Source: Thermoplasmata archaeon
GTDB lineage: Archaea > Thermoplasmatota > Thermoplasmata > Halarchaeoplasmatales > Halarchaeoplasmataceae
Length of the DNA stretch: 64,000 bases
Direction: 5' to 3'
Assembly: GCA_003554965.1 (NCBI GenBank)
Contig: PWHR01000041.1
Span: forward strand, 1-64,000
Of the stretch, positions 41,923-49,957 are shown in pieces (within the stretch, counting starts at the first letter, position 1; every line of letters begins with the position of its first letter). The notes below the pieces were generated by a model that was not told the DNA's origin, searched no databases, and saw nothing but the letters and a program-made list of their open reading frames with translations. A program made the position numbers and the translations under genes.

Positions 41923-42875
41923 ATATCTTCTAGCCTCCTGATCACATCACCGGATATGCCATCATGTCTCACTGGTATTATATGTGCCCCTATCTTGGTT
42001 TTTAGACCCTTTTCTTTCACTCCGTCTATTATCTCCTCATAGAATTCGATCGTGAATTCCATTGATTCCTCTGCTGTGTTCTCTGCCCTTATCAATCTTT
42101 TCTTGGTTCGGTCGGGTATAGTTACCTGCGGCACCGAGTCTAACAGACCGCGTATCTGGTCCTCAGAATTGAAAGGTGTAGTACCGACAAGAACCGGTAC
42201 GTTCCTATCACTCCTTTTTTCGAATTCTTCGATAAAAGTGATCATCTCCTCCGCATCGTAGCATATCTGCGTTTGAAAGAAATCTGCCCCGGCTTCCACT
42301 TTTTGTGCCGCATAACTGGCTTCATTGGATCGATATGAAACGACCACGCCTCCTACCTGAAAATCCGTTCTTTCCTCGATCCCTTCCACTCCCTGCAGGT
42401 AGCGATTTCTTTGTCTGTATGGAGCACCTGAAAGTTCGGGCATCAATTTTCCTTCGTTCAGGTATCGTTTTATCCCTGTGATGAGCTCTAAAGAGTTTAT
42501 ATGATCCACTTTTTCTTCTGCGGGATAGTCCCCCACACCATAATCTCCTGTCATCGCAAGTATCGTCCTAACTCCTAAACTATGTGCTCCCAGTAACCAC
42601 CTCTGTAGTCCACTGAGAGTAGAATCCCTGCAGGTGAGGTGAGCAACGGGTTCGATGTCGAGTTCATTTAAGATGCGACCAGAATATGGTGCAGGATCTA
42701 TCCTCACTATACCTACAGGATTATTGCATACATTGAGACCTACAACTTCATCTAAAAAATCGTAATCTCTTATCTTCTCTATATACTCATCAACATTTCC
42801 TCCTCTAGGTGAGGGTACCTCGAATGTTTTTGGAAACCGCTCATCCTCCAATAACGACACAAAGTCGGACATCAT
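41919..42875 (-). CDS. metF: MetF-like methylenetetrahydropterin reductase
   Basis: A 318-residue TIM barrel of the methylenetetrahydrofolate reductase family: TFEVPSPRGGNVDEY at the start, VAHLTCRDSTLSGLQRWLLGAHSLGVRTILAMTGD, and AGADFFQTQICYDAEEMITFIEEF. It reduces methylene- to methyl-pterin; the pterin may be tetrahydromethanopterin-like rather than folate, because its neighbour is MtrH. It is the first gene of the operon metF-mtrA-mtrH-methionine synthase-DUF4346. A TATA-like GGATTAAATAAA and an AGGAG lie before the ATG ATG start. Confidence 0.93.
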   Translation of the reverse strand: MMSDFVSLLEDERFPKTFEVPSPRGGNVDEYIEKIRDYDFLDEVVGLNVCNNPVGIVRIDPAPYSGRILNELDIEPVAHLTCRDSTLSGLQRWLLGAHSLGVRTILAMTGDYGVGDYPAEEKVDHINSLELITGIKRYLNEGKLMPELSGAPYRQRNRYLQGVEGIEERTDFQVGGVVVSYRSNEASYAAQKVEAGADFFQTQICYDAEEMITFIEEFEKRSDRNVPVLVGTTPFNSEDQIRGLLDSVPQVTIPDRTKKRLIRAENTAEESMEFTIEFYEEIIDGVKEKGLKTKIGAHIIPVRHDGISGDVIRRLEDI

Positions 42876-42963
42876 CTTTGTATATGGCTCCTTTTTTATT
42901 TAATCCTTATGTACGATGCTTGGAAAAAAGATATATAGTCAAAAGAGATAGATTTATTATAAC

Positions 42964-43383
42964 ATGGACGAACCCCAGAGAAGAGAGTGTGATACATCAG
43001 ATATATGTTTGCACCGATCCATCGATGGAGATTGGCTTCCGCTTCTAAGAAAGAAAAGGAAGATGACTCTAGCTCCACATCCTTACTGTGGAAAATGCGG
43101 ATTGGTCAGGAATGTTGGGCCAGACAGACCTAAAAAGATCGGTTTTTACGTGGACAAACTTTCAGAATTAGAAAGATATCTTGAAAATGAAGACTCAAAG
43201 GGAGGAAAAAATAAGTTGACTGAAGCCCAAAAACGCCTTATAGTCAAGGAGATGGAAGACCAGGAGGTATTTATCGATCTTTACGGGGTCATGGCTAGCA
43301 CTCAAAAAGAAAAGTTCATAGATATAGTACGAAAGTACAGACCAGATATCGAAGAAAAGGTCATCGAATACCACCTTGGGTGA
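42964..43383 (+). CDS. Conserved-looking protein with a C-x2-C motif, function unknown
   Basis: The 139-residue protein has two N-terminal cysteines (C9, C15), a central LAPHPYCGKCGLVRNVGPDRPKKIGFYVDKLSELERYL block, and a helical C-terminus (EDQEVFIDLYGVMASTQKEKFIDIVRKYRPDIEEKVIEYHLG). The cysteines with a nearby histidine could bind zinc or iron-sulphur. I do not recognise the family. A TATA-like GATTTATTATAAC abuts the ATG. It is transcribed away from the methionine operon and toward the glycosyltransferase gene. Confidence 0.7.
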   Translation: MDEPQRRECDTSDICLHRSIDGDWLPLLRKKRKMTLAPHPYCGKCGLVRNVGPDRPKKIGFYVDKLSELERYLENEDSKGGKNKLTEAQKRLIVKEMEDQEVFIDLYGVMASTQKEKFIDIVRKYRPDIEEKVIEYHLG

Positions 43384-43424
43384 GTTAGAATATATCGAGG
43401 CAGGATTGGAAGAGTGAATGGACC

Positions 43425-44126
43425 ATGAAGGACGACCTTGATAGGACCGTGAACGTTATAATCCCTACCCTCAATGAAGAGGAAGGAATAGGGGAGGTCA
43501 TCCAGGAGATCCCTGAAAAAGAACTCTATGAAATCGGTTGTGAGGTAGAGATCTTAGTGGTCGATGGAGGTTCTTCCGATGATACAGTAGAAAAAGTGAA
43601 GGATGAAAAAGTAGATCTTATTTTAGCTGAAAAAGGTAAAGCCGAAGGTGTGAGAAAGGGTTTAAAAAAAACTGACGGCGATTATATTTTCCTCATAGAT
43701 GGAGATGGTTCTTATCCCGCAGATAGTATCGCAGATATGGTCGATAAGCTTGACGATGGTTACGATATGATCTTGGGAAGTAGATTTGATGGAGAGATAA
43801 CAGATGGAGCCATGTCCCTAAAGAACAGGATCGGAAACAAGATCCTGACTTTTCTCGCCAATAAGCTGTACGGTACAGAGGTGACCGATCTGTGTACAGG
43901 ATTGAGAGGATTTAATAGGCAAGTATTGGATGGAAAAAGGCTACCTGGAAAAGGCTTTGAGATCGAGGCGGGTATCCATACTGTTTTTTCAGAAGAAAAT
44001 ATTTCTGAGATCGGCATAAGATATGATGAAAGGAAAGGGGAGTCCAAATTGAAGACCGTCGACGGGGTGAAAATAGCTGCTAGGCTTGTCAAAGAAAAAT
44101 TCAAAAAAAGACGAAATGAAAGATAA
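43425..44126 (+). CDS. GT2 glycosyltransferase, dolichol-phosphate mannosyl/glucosyltransferase type
   Basis: The 233-residue GT-A enzyme has VNVIIPTLNEEEGIGEVI, ILVVDGGSSDDTVEKV, the metal-binding FLIDGDGSYPADSI (DGDG/DxD) and LGSRFDGEI, and TDLCTGLRGFNRQVL. It has no C-terminal membrane helices, so it is a soluble or peripheral member like archaeal dolichol-phosphate hexose synthases. Such enzymes feed lipid-linked sugars to the AglB pathway, which fits the giant AglB in this window. It is followed two bases later by the TIGR04076 gene. Confidence 0.9.
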   Translation: MKDDLDRTVNVIIPTLNEEEGIGEVIQEIPEKELYEIGCEVEILVVDGGSSDDTVEKVKDEKVDLILAEKGKAEGVRKGLKKTDGDYIFLIDGDGSYPADSIADMVDKLDDGYDMILGSRFDGEITDGAMSLKNRIGNKILTFLANKLYGTEVTDLCTGLRGFNRQVLDGKRLPGKGFEIEAGIHTVFSEENISEIGIRYDERKGESKLKTVDGVKIAARLVKEKFKKRRNER

Positions 44127-44128
44127 TC

Positions 44129-44416
44129 ATGTTGAAAATAATGGTGCATGAGATTCATGGAAACTGTCCCGTACACCAAGAAGGAGACGTGATCCTTATA
44201 GAAGATCTAGAGATCGATTTGAACAAAACAGACTGTCTGTGCACCCATGCACTCGACACAATACTTCACTACTCTACGGCGCTTGAAAACGGAGTGAGTC
44301 CCGTAAAACTGGGATTGTCCAAAGAGGAAGAAGATACAGCTTTCCTTCAGTGTGTGGACCCAGGAGAGGAATACACCGGAGGAGGAACCGTTATATTCAA
44401 GATCAAAATAAGGTGA
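44129..44416 (+). CDS. TIGR04076 family protein
   Basis: The 95-residue protein resembles the TIGR04076 family of small prokaryotic proteins: NCPVHQEGDVILIED, then C-L-C-T-H-ALDTILHYSTALENGVSP, and QCVDPG near the C-terminus. Conserved cysteines suggest metal binding or redox chemistry, but the function is unknown. It sits in a tight run of three genes (glycosyltransferase, this gene, GIY-YIG protein) with gaps of 2 and 9 bases. Confidence 0.82.
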   Translation: MLKIMVHEIHGNCPVHQEGDVILIEDLEIDLNKTDCLCTHALDTILHYSTALENGVSPVKLGLSKEEEDTAFLQCVDPGEEYTGGGTVIFKIKIR

Positions 44417-44425
44417 CTGATAGGT

Positions 44426-44851
44426 TTGAAAGGTATCTATCTACTCATCTCAAAGATCACTGAACCTATTAACTTAAAGATAGGCGCTTTGGGAGAGATG
44501 TACTTTGAAGCTGGCAGATATATATACGTGGGTTCAGCCCAGCGAGGCATAGAGAAAAGAGTGGGTAGACATCTAGGAGAGAACAAAAAGAATCACTGGC
44601 ACATCGATTATCTTCTGGAAGTGGCTGAGATAGAAGAATTCTTTGGCTATGAGGGAGAAAAGACTGAAGAATGCGATACGGCCTCAAAGTTGATGGATGA
44701 TCTTCAGCCCATAAAGGGCTTCGGTTGTTCAGACTGTAAGTGTGAATCTCACCTTTTTTACGCCGAGACTGAATTGGACATGTTGAAAGAAGGGATAAGA
44801 GATCTGAAGGGAAAGGAAAATATCAGCTTAAAGGATCTCAAAGCTCAGTAA
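44426..44851 (+). CDS. GIY-YIG domain protein (DUF123 family)
   Basis: The 141-residue protein has KGIYLLISKI...LGEMYFEAGRYIYVGSAQRGIEKRVGRHLGENKKNHWHIDYLLEVAEI, the pattern of the DUF123 type of GIY-YIG proteins, and a C-terminal cysteine cluster GFGCSDCKCESHLFY. Members occur alone or fused to endonuclease III, suggesting DNA repair, though nuclease activity is unproven for most. The start is TTG with AGGTGA about ten bases upstream, in the end of the preceding gene. tRNA-Pro follows 43 bases downstream. Confidence 0.88.
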   Translation: MKGIYLLISKITEPINLKIGALGEMYFEAGRYIYVGSAQRGIEKRVGRHLGENKKNHWHIDYLLEVAEIEEFFGYEGEKTEECDTASKLMDDLQPIKGFGCSDCKCESHLFYAETELDMLKEGIRDLKGKENISLKDLKAQ

Positions 44852-44894
44852 TCTTTTTATCCCATCTCCTATTGTTGCATGCAAGCTCCGTGAA

Positions 44895-44969
44895 GGGCCC
44901 GTGGGGTAGCTTGGCCCATCCTTCGGCGTTCGGGGCGCCGGAACCCGAATTCAAATTTCGGCGGGCCCA
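44895..44969 (+). tRNA. tRNA-Pro (anticodon CGG)
   Basis: A 75-nt cloverleaf: acceptor GGGCCCG/CGGGCCC with discriminator A, anticodon stem CGGCG/CGCCG with loop TTCGGGG (anticodon CGG), and T arm CCGAA-TTCAAAT-TTCGG. There is no intron and no encoded CCA. It lies on the plus strand between the GIY-YIG gene and the convergent radical SAM gene. Confidence 0.96.
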
Positions 44970-44978
44970 TTTTTTTTT
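44970..44978 (+). terminator. Oligo-T terminator after tRNA-Pro
   Basis: Nine consecutive T directly follow the discriminator base of tRNA-Pro. Archaeal RNA polymerase stops at T runs without needing a hairpin, so this is a natural end for the tRNA transcript. Confidence 0.7.
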
Positions 44979-45027
44979 AACCAAACGATGGATATGAATG
45001 GCATCGAACCCTTGACATAATATCCTA

Positions 45028-46194
45028 TCAAACCCCGACAGCACGGTATATATCGTGTTTTGTCCTTGTTAGTTTGCAGATCACTTCTTCGCCCTCTTTT
45101 TTTTCTGTTTCTACCGCTATAGCTCTATCCTTAGCTACCGCTAACATCTCTCCTTTCTTCCTTCCAGGAGCTCTTATACGGGCTTTTATCTTTTCACCTT
45201 TTCCGAATCTCTTTTTACCGCTGGGTCTGTAATTCATATCGAAGTAATCTGGCGTTAACTTCAGTTTTGTATCGAATTCCTCTTCCAGTTCTTTCAATCT
45301 CTGATAAAACCGATAAAATGACATCACTTCGACATCTGGTTTTCTGCCGTGTTTATATGGGATGTATTTTTGTATGCCCAAAGAGGGCCATCTCAAACTC
45401 TCAAGATTCTCGATCGAAAATTCGATGATCTCCAGTACATCATCATCATTGACTCCGGGTATCCATACTGGTGCGATCAAAAGGTCTATCTCGCTTTCGA
45501 TGATCTTTTCTATCAGTCCTTTGACATGATCTAGATCGTATCCGGACATCCCACTCAGCTTTTTCGCAAGATCACTATCCAAGGTATTCAAAGACAGGTT
45601 TATACGGTCTAATTTTCCCTCCAATGCGCCGATATCCTCTTTTTCTATGGAGAAACCGTTACTCTGTACGGAAACTACGTCCACCTCTTTCAGTTCGCTC
45701 GATCGTTCTACCAGCTCTTTGAATCGAGGATAAAATCCTGGTTCTCCTTGACCGTCTATATGGATCTCCACTCCCTCACCCTTAATCGAAACTGATCTCT
45801 CTATCTCTTTCATCAGATAATCTATATCGACCACATAATCCGTTTTAAGGATGCTGCTGCTCGGACCCTCGCAGGCTGAGCAGAAAATACAGTTCAGGTT
45901 ACAACCGGTTAGCGGTCTGACCTGTATCAAATTTGTTCCTCTATCTATGATACCGAAAGATATGTGACCATATAGAGGTATCTCCGTAGACTCTGAGACG
46001 TACACAAGTTCCCTGCCCGTGATTTTATTGAGGACGGTTTTTTCTTCACCTGCGCTTATTATGACTTCATCACTGTGTTCCTGGGCCAATGTTTTATAGA
46101 TTCCTTTATCTATAGTAACCTTTATGATATCTCCAATGGAAAACTCGACTCTATCTCCTATATATTCTTTATCAGTTATCTCTAAAGAGGTCAT
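45028..46194 (-). CDS. Radical SAM protein (COG2100-like)
   Basis: The 388-residue protein has an N-terminal domain of about 90 residues, the radical SAM cluster C98-x3-C102-x2-C105 in TGCNLNCIFCSACEG, and barrel motifs HIDGQGEPGFYPRFKELV, VSVQSNGFS and INLSLNTLDSDLAKKLSG. It also has a C-terminal region with a TRAM-like stretch (RFGKGEKIKARIRAPGRKKGEMLAVAKDRAIAVE). The TRAM-like end suggests an RNA substrate. The substrate is unknown. Further cysteines (SACEG) near the first cluster could ligate a second one or substrate. Confidence 0.88.
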   Translation of the reverse strand: MTSLEITDKEYIGDRVEFSIGDIIKVTIDKGIYKTLAQEHSDEVIISAGEEKTVLNKITGRELVYVSESTEIPLYGHISFGIIDRGTNLIQVRPLTGCNLNCIFCSACEGPSSSILKTDYVVDIDYLMKEIERSVSIKGEGVEIHIDGQGEPGFYPRFKELVERSSELKEVDVVSVQSNGFSIEKEDIGALEGKLDRINLSLNTLDSDLAKKLSGMSGYDLDHVKGLIEKIIESEIDLLIAPVWIPGVNDDDVLEIIEFSIENLESLRWPSLGIQKYIPYKHGRKPDVEVMSFYRFYQRLKELEEEFDTKLKLTPDYFDMNYRPSGKKRFGKGEKIKARIRAPGRKKGEMLAVAKDRAIAVETEKKEGEEVICKLTRTKHDIYRAVGV

Positions 46195-46336
46195 TTCCGA
46201 TATCCTCTTTTGTCGTTTAGAAAATGTGGATCAGATAAATCACACATTCTAGTGGTCCCATTACTATCAAATTTCATGGATCGCACTATCTTTTTCAAGT
46301 AAGATTTTACATCCCATATAAATCCAAAAGATCTTT

Positions 46337-46777
46337 TCAATCTTCTACATCCATACGGGAAGACCATACCCCCTCAGGTACCTCATCATAGACGTCCTCG
46401 CTATCTTCTGCATCGTCTTCTTCACAGGTGGAAGGTTCTATCAGTTCACATATCTTGTCTTTCTCGAACAACCAGTAATGGATCCTCCATTCCCGTCCAT
46501 CGTATAGAGTGGTCTCTTCACGCTCAGTTGTGAGCAAACCTGCGTCCTCCAACATGTAAAATACATCCCGATCTTCCTGCTCCAATATATTATCGATTAT
46601 CCTGTCGTTGAATCCAAAGAAATTCAAAACGTGTTCGGCCATCATCTGGGCCGCGCTCGTCTTCATCCCTCTCTCGTCTATACTATTCTTTATAGCGGTG
46701 GTCAGGTCCCTCACCTTCAGAGGTCTATTTTGGAGATCTTCGAGATCCATAGAGGGTTCTATATCTTCATCAGCCAT
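46337..46777 (-). CDS. Small acidic protein, possible winged-helix (DUF6015-like)
   Basis: The 146-residue acidic protein has a helical centre (VRDLTTAIKNSIDERGMKTSAAQMMAEHVLNFFGFNDRIIDNIL), then RDVFYMLEDAGLLTTEREETTLYDGREWRIHYWLFEKDKI, which looks like the recognition part and beta-wing of a winged helix, and a strongly acidic C-terminus. It may be a small transcription regulator or basal-factor partner. Assignment to DUF6015, known mostly from Thermoplasmatota, is from memory and tentative. Confidence 0.65.
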   Translation of the reverse strand: MADEDIEPSMDLEDLQNRPLKVRDLTTAIKNSIDERGMKTSAAQMMAEHVLNFFGFNDRIIDNILEQEDRDVFYMLEDAGLLTTEREETTLYDGREWRIHYWLFEKDKICELIEPSTCEEDDAEDSEDVYDEVPEGVWSSRMDVED

Positions 46778-46892
46778 AATGATAGTTCACCTTCTGTAAT
46801 TTTTGTGCTTTACTTTACACTATACTATTTTGTGGTTCGTGCTATAAATAATTTTAGTATGTATGAGCGAAAATAGCTCATCCATTTGATCT

Positions 46893-48305
46893 TCACTCCC
46901 TCAAAACTGAGGGTAATCTCTCAATGATATCATCTGTGATCATGCCCCATGACCGCTCTTGGAACGCTTTATCTCCCGCTGAACAGGTGATATAAGCTCC
47001 GAGTCTTGCGGCTTTGAAACCATCCAAGCCTTTACTCATGAGTCCGCCTACTACGCCGCTCAGCACGTCTCCAGTACCTCCTACCGTCATCCCTTCGTTA
47101 CCGAATTCATTCCATCGGTATCTCTTTCCATCGGTGATATAGTCTCTCTTGCCCTTAACCAGAAGAGTAAGGTCGTTCTGCAGGGCGTAGTGATCGGCAC
47201 GGTCGTTAAATTCACCTTCGCCTCGGACCAACATTTCGAATTCTCCCTTGTGAGGTGTCAAGACCACATCTTCGTTAACTTCTATCCTATTATCTCCAAA
47301 AGCCTTAAGCCCATCAGCATCTATCAGCATCGGTTTTTCTGCCTTTTTTACTATCTTTTCTACTGCCTCTAATGTCTCTTTATGGTCTCCCAGGCCGGGC
47401 CCGATAATAGTGGCGTCAATCTCGCTGCTCAATTCCAAAACCTTCTCTACGTGTTTCTGATGCAGTCTATCTCCCTCCAATCGGTGTACGATGAAATTTG
47501 GAGAGTATCCAGCGACCACTTCGTAGATTGAAGAAGGGACCGCAAGATGCACGAGATCCACCCCTATCCTGTAAGCGGCTTTTCCAGCAAGTACTGGAGC
47601 TCCTGTGTAAGGGCCTCCTCCTACGATCAAAAGCTCTCCATTCTCCCCTTTGTGAGAATCACTCTGAGGTCTAGGATAAAGGAGCATCTCCCCCGGGCCT
47701 GTATGGTCCGTAGCCTTTTTCGGGATACCTATATCCTTTATCTCTATCTCACCTGAATTTTTTTTAGACATCCCTTCCTTCACATCGTGAAAGGTTATGG
47801 TCAGATCCGGGTCTACCGTTAGATCCGCACCAAGACCACTGGGAACGTCTATCGAGATGACCGAATTTGGACTTTCGTTGATCTTTTGGATAACTGTCCT
47901 GTACGGTTCCCTGATCCTTCCTTTAATACCTGTTCCCAGCAAAGCATCCACCAAGATCGCGTCTTCCTCTATATCCACTAGATCTAGTTCTTTCTCAATC
48001 AAAAGGTCTTGATCTAACTTTTCCAAATTTTTCTGGGAGAGATCACTTCTCACGTTCTCTTCACCTTTGATGAGGAAGACCGTGATATTCCGCTGTTTCC
48101 ATTTTTCTAGTAAATACCTTGCAGCGACGTAAGCATCGCCTCCATTGTTCCCAGTTCCACAAAAGAAGATGATTTTTCTCTCGTCATACCTCTTCAGTAT
48201 CTCTTCCACTAGCCCTTTACCAGCATTCTCCATCAATTCTTCCGGAGGAACACCGTAAAAGGCGGAGTTCATGTCCATCACGGCGACTTCTTCGAAGGGT
48301 ATCAT
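46893..48305 (-). CDS. nnr: Bifunctional NAD(P)H-hydrate repair enzyme
   Basis: A 470-residue fusion of NAD(P)HX epimerase (YjeF_N, residues 1 to about 210: IIFFCGTGNNGGDAYVAARYL, VDALLGTGIKGRI, VISIDVPSGLGAD) and ADP-dependent NAD(P)HX dehydratase (about 220-470: ELLIVGGGPYTGAPVLAGKAA, TIIGPGLGDH, LIDADGLKAFG, VLTPHKGEFEMLV, GTGDVLSGVVGGLM). It restores hydrated nicotinamide cofactors formed by heat or side reactions. The upstream neighbour on the same strand is the site-2 protease, 48 bases away. Confidence 0.95.
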   Translation of the reverse strand: MIPFEEVAVMDMNSAFYGVPPEELMENAGKGLVEEILKRYDERKIIFFCGTGNNGGDAYVAARYLLEKWKQRNITVFLIKGEENVRSDLSQKNLEKLDQDLLIEKELDLVDIEEDAILVDALLGTGIKGRIREPYRTVIQKINESPNSVISIDVPSGLGADLTVDPDLTITFHDVKEGMSKKNSGEIEIKDIGIPKKATDHTGPGEMLLYPRPQSDSHKGENGELLIVGGGPYTGAPVLAGKAAYRIGVDLVHLAVPSSIYEVVAGYSPNFIVHRLEGDRLHQKHVEKVLELSSEIDATIIGPGLGDHKETLEAVEKIVKKAEKPMLIDADGLKAFGDNRIEVNEDVVLTPHKGEFEMLVRGEGEFNDRADHYALQNDLTLLVKGKRDYITDGKRYRWNEFGNEGMTVGGTGDVLSGVVGGLMSKGLDGFKAARLGAYITCSAGDKAFQERSWGMITDDIIERLPSVLRE

Positions 48306-48353
48306 ACTGTTTGAAAGAAAGGATGGAGGATAAAAATACTTCGTTTTGTCTTC

Positions 48354-49907
48354 CTATATACGTGGTCCTATCATAGACCAAGCTAAAAGGAACAGTATCG
48401 TGAGAGAAGCTACATAAGTCAATCCAGTAGAGGCCTTCTCCTGGATATCTTCTCCGAATCCAAGCTTTTCTGTTAAAGATTCCATCCAATCCTTAAACAA
48501 TCTACCCCCGTCAAGGGGAAAAGCTGGTAAGGCGTTGAACAATCCTAATAATATATTCAACCATAGTACCCAGTATATGGAATTGGCCAGTATCCAGAAA
48601 ACACTGCTCGGAAGACCGCTGAGCGGTCCTCCTATCTCGTAAAAACCTGTCATCTCTTCCGGAACCGGAGATAATCCCAGGAGAGGAAGCGAGATGTACA
48701 TCGCCATGTTCTGCACTCTTTCCGTATTGGTCTCCGCAGAAGTTAGAGGTCTTGCCAGCATCTTGGGATACCAATCGCCTTCCTGGAAACTCATACCTAG
48801 GTAATTTACTCCTATACCAAGGCGGCCATCTTCCAGCTCTATTTCAGTAGTGTGTCTTTCGTATGCTGTATCTTCCCGCCTCCAGTAGGTTATATTGACT
48901 GACGCATCATCTTCTAGATCCAAAGCTTCATTGAATTTTTCTCTGTTCCTTAGCTCTCGTCTTTCCTCTCCATTCTCTACATGCGAGATTATGTCTCCCG
49001 GTTCAAGGATATCTTCGGCGGGAGTGTCTTCCTCAACTCTCACGATCACCAGACCAGGAGTTATATTGGTATCGAGACTGTCTTCTCCCCTCCTACCTTC
49101 CACTGGAACCTCTCTCAACTCTCCATTCTCATCCGTGATATTCACATCTATATTATCCAAGTCTTCAGAACTTCTGAGAGACTCGTTATCGATCTCCATG
49201 ATATGATCGTGGCGGCGCAAGCCCGCTTCATCGGCAGGAGTGTCTCCGTAGACCTCCATCACCATCAAGCTGTCCTCTTCAGGAGTCACGTGGCCCATGA
49301 ATAAGGAAGAGAATAGGATGAAGAGTATGATCCCAAAAATTATATTCGAGGTAGGACCGGCGGCGAACATCCTGTCCCTTTTGGAGCGCTCTGTTTTCTC
49401 TATCTCCTCTTCATCCGGTTCGCAGAAGGCCCCCAAAGGAACGACAAGGAAGATCAGCCCTAATGCCTTGACTTTTACATCTGCAACTCTCGTCAATATA
49501 CCGTGGGAGAACTCATGTATGATTATCCCTACTGCTAAACTCAATATTCCATAACCTATAGGGATGAAAGGATTGACTCCCGGTATCACAAGGATCTCCT
49601 GAGCCTGAGGTGCCTGCTCCGCAGGTATCTCTGTAGCCATGATAGCGTTAAAAAGGACCAACCCCATGATGATTATCATAGCGACCGCTGTGAGTATTAT
49701 ACCTATATCGCCGTATATCTCCCAAAAACGTTTCTTCTGTGCGATCCTGTCGATCAGATCCCTACCTTTTTTAGTCTTCCACATCAAAAATGGGCCGGAG
49801 AGTTCGAAACCGAAGGGTTCGAGAAGGTTCAATCTATCCAATGCCAGCATCAAAGCGAAGAAGACGACGATTATCAGTAGGGCTATAAAGATTCCTGAGC
49901 TTAGCAT
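48354..49907 (-). CDS. Site-2-type intramembrane metalloprotease (M50)
   Basis: A 517-residue membrane protease: several membrane helices, the zinc motif HEFSH (131-135), the second motif NALPAFPLDGGRLF near residue 465, and two extracytoplasmic PDZ-like domains between them (VMEVYGDTPADEAGLRRHDHIMEIDNE; ITPGLVIVRVEEDTPAEDILEPGDIISHVEN). It cuts transmembrane segments of regulators or signal-peptide remnants. The archaeal substrate is unknown. N-terminal helices before the HEFSH place it in a multi-helix archaeal subgroup. Confidence 0.94.
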   Translation of the reverse strand: MLSSGIFIALLIIVVFFALMLALDRLNLLEPFGFELSGPFLMWKTKKGRDLIDRIAQKKRFWEIYGDIGIILTAVAMIIIMGLVLFNAIMATEIPAEQAPQAQEILVIPGVNPFIPIGYGILSLAVGIIIHEFSHGILTRVADVKVKALGLIFLVVPLGAFCEPDEEEIEKTERSKRDRMFAAGPTSNIIFGIILFILFSSLFMGHVTPEEDSLMVMEVYGDTPADEAGLRRHDHIMEIDNESLRSSEDLDNIDVNITDENGELREVPVEGRRGEDSLDTNITPGLVIVRVEEDTPAEDILEPGDIISHVENGEERRELRNREKFNEALDLEDDASVNITYWRREDTAYERHTTEIELEDGRLGIGVNYLGMSFQEGDWYPKMLARPLTSAETNTERVQNMAMYISLPLLGLSPVPEEMTGFYEIGGPLSGLPSSVFWILANSIYWVLWLNILLGLFNALPAFPLDGGRLFKDWMESLTEKLGFGEDIQEKASTGLTYVASLTILFLLAWSMIGPRI

Positions 49908-49957
49908 CTGTATCTCAATATATGCATCCGACTTCTTTATTTAACTTTTCCCGTTGC

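Noticed and set aside
39145-42875. Reading the MtrA/MtrH genes as proof that the organism is a methanogen
   Set aside because: There are no mcr genes and no other mtr subunits in the window, MtrA lacks its membrane anchor, and the operon context is methionine synthesis.
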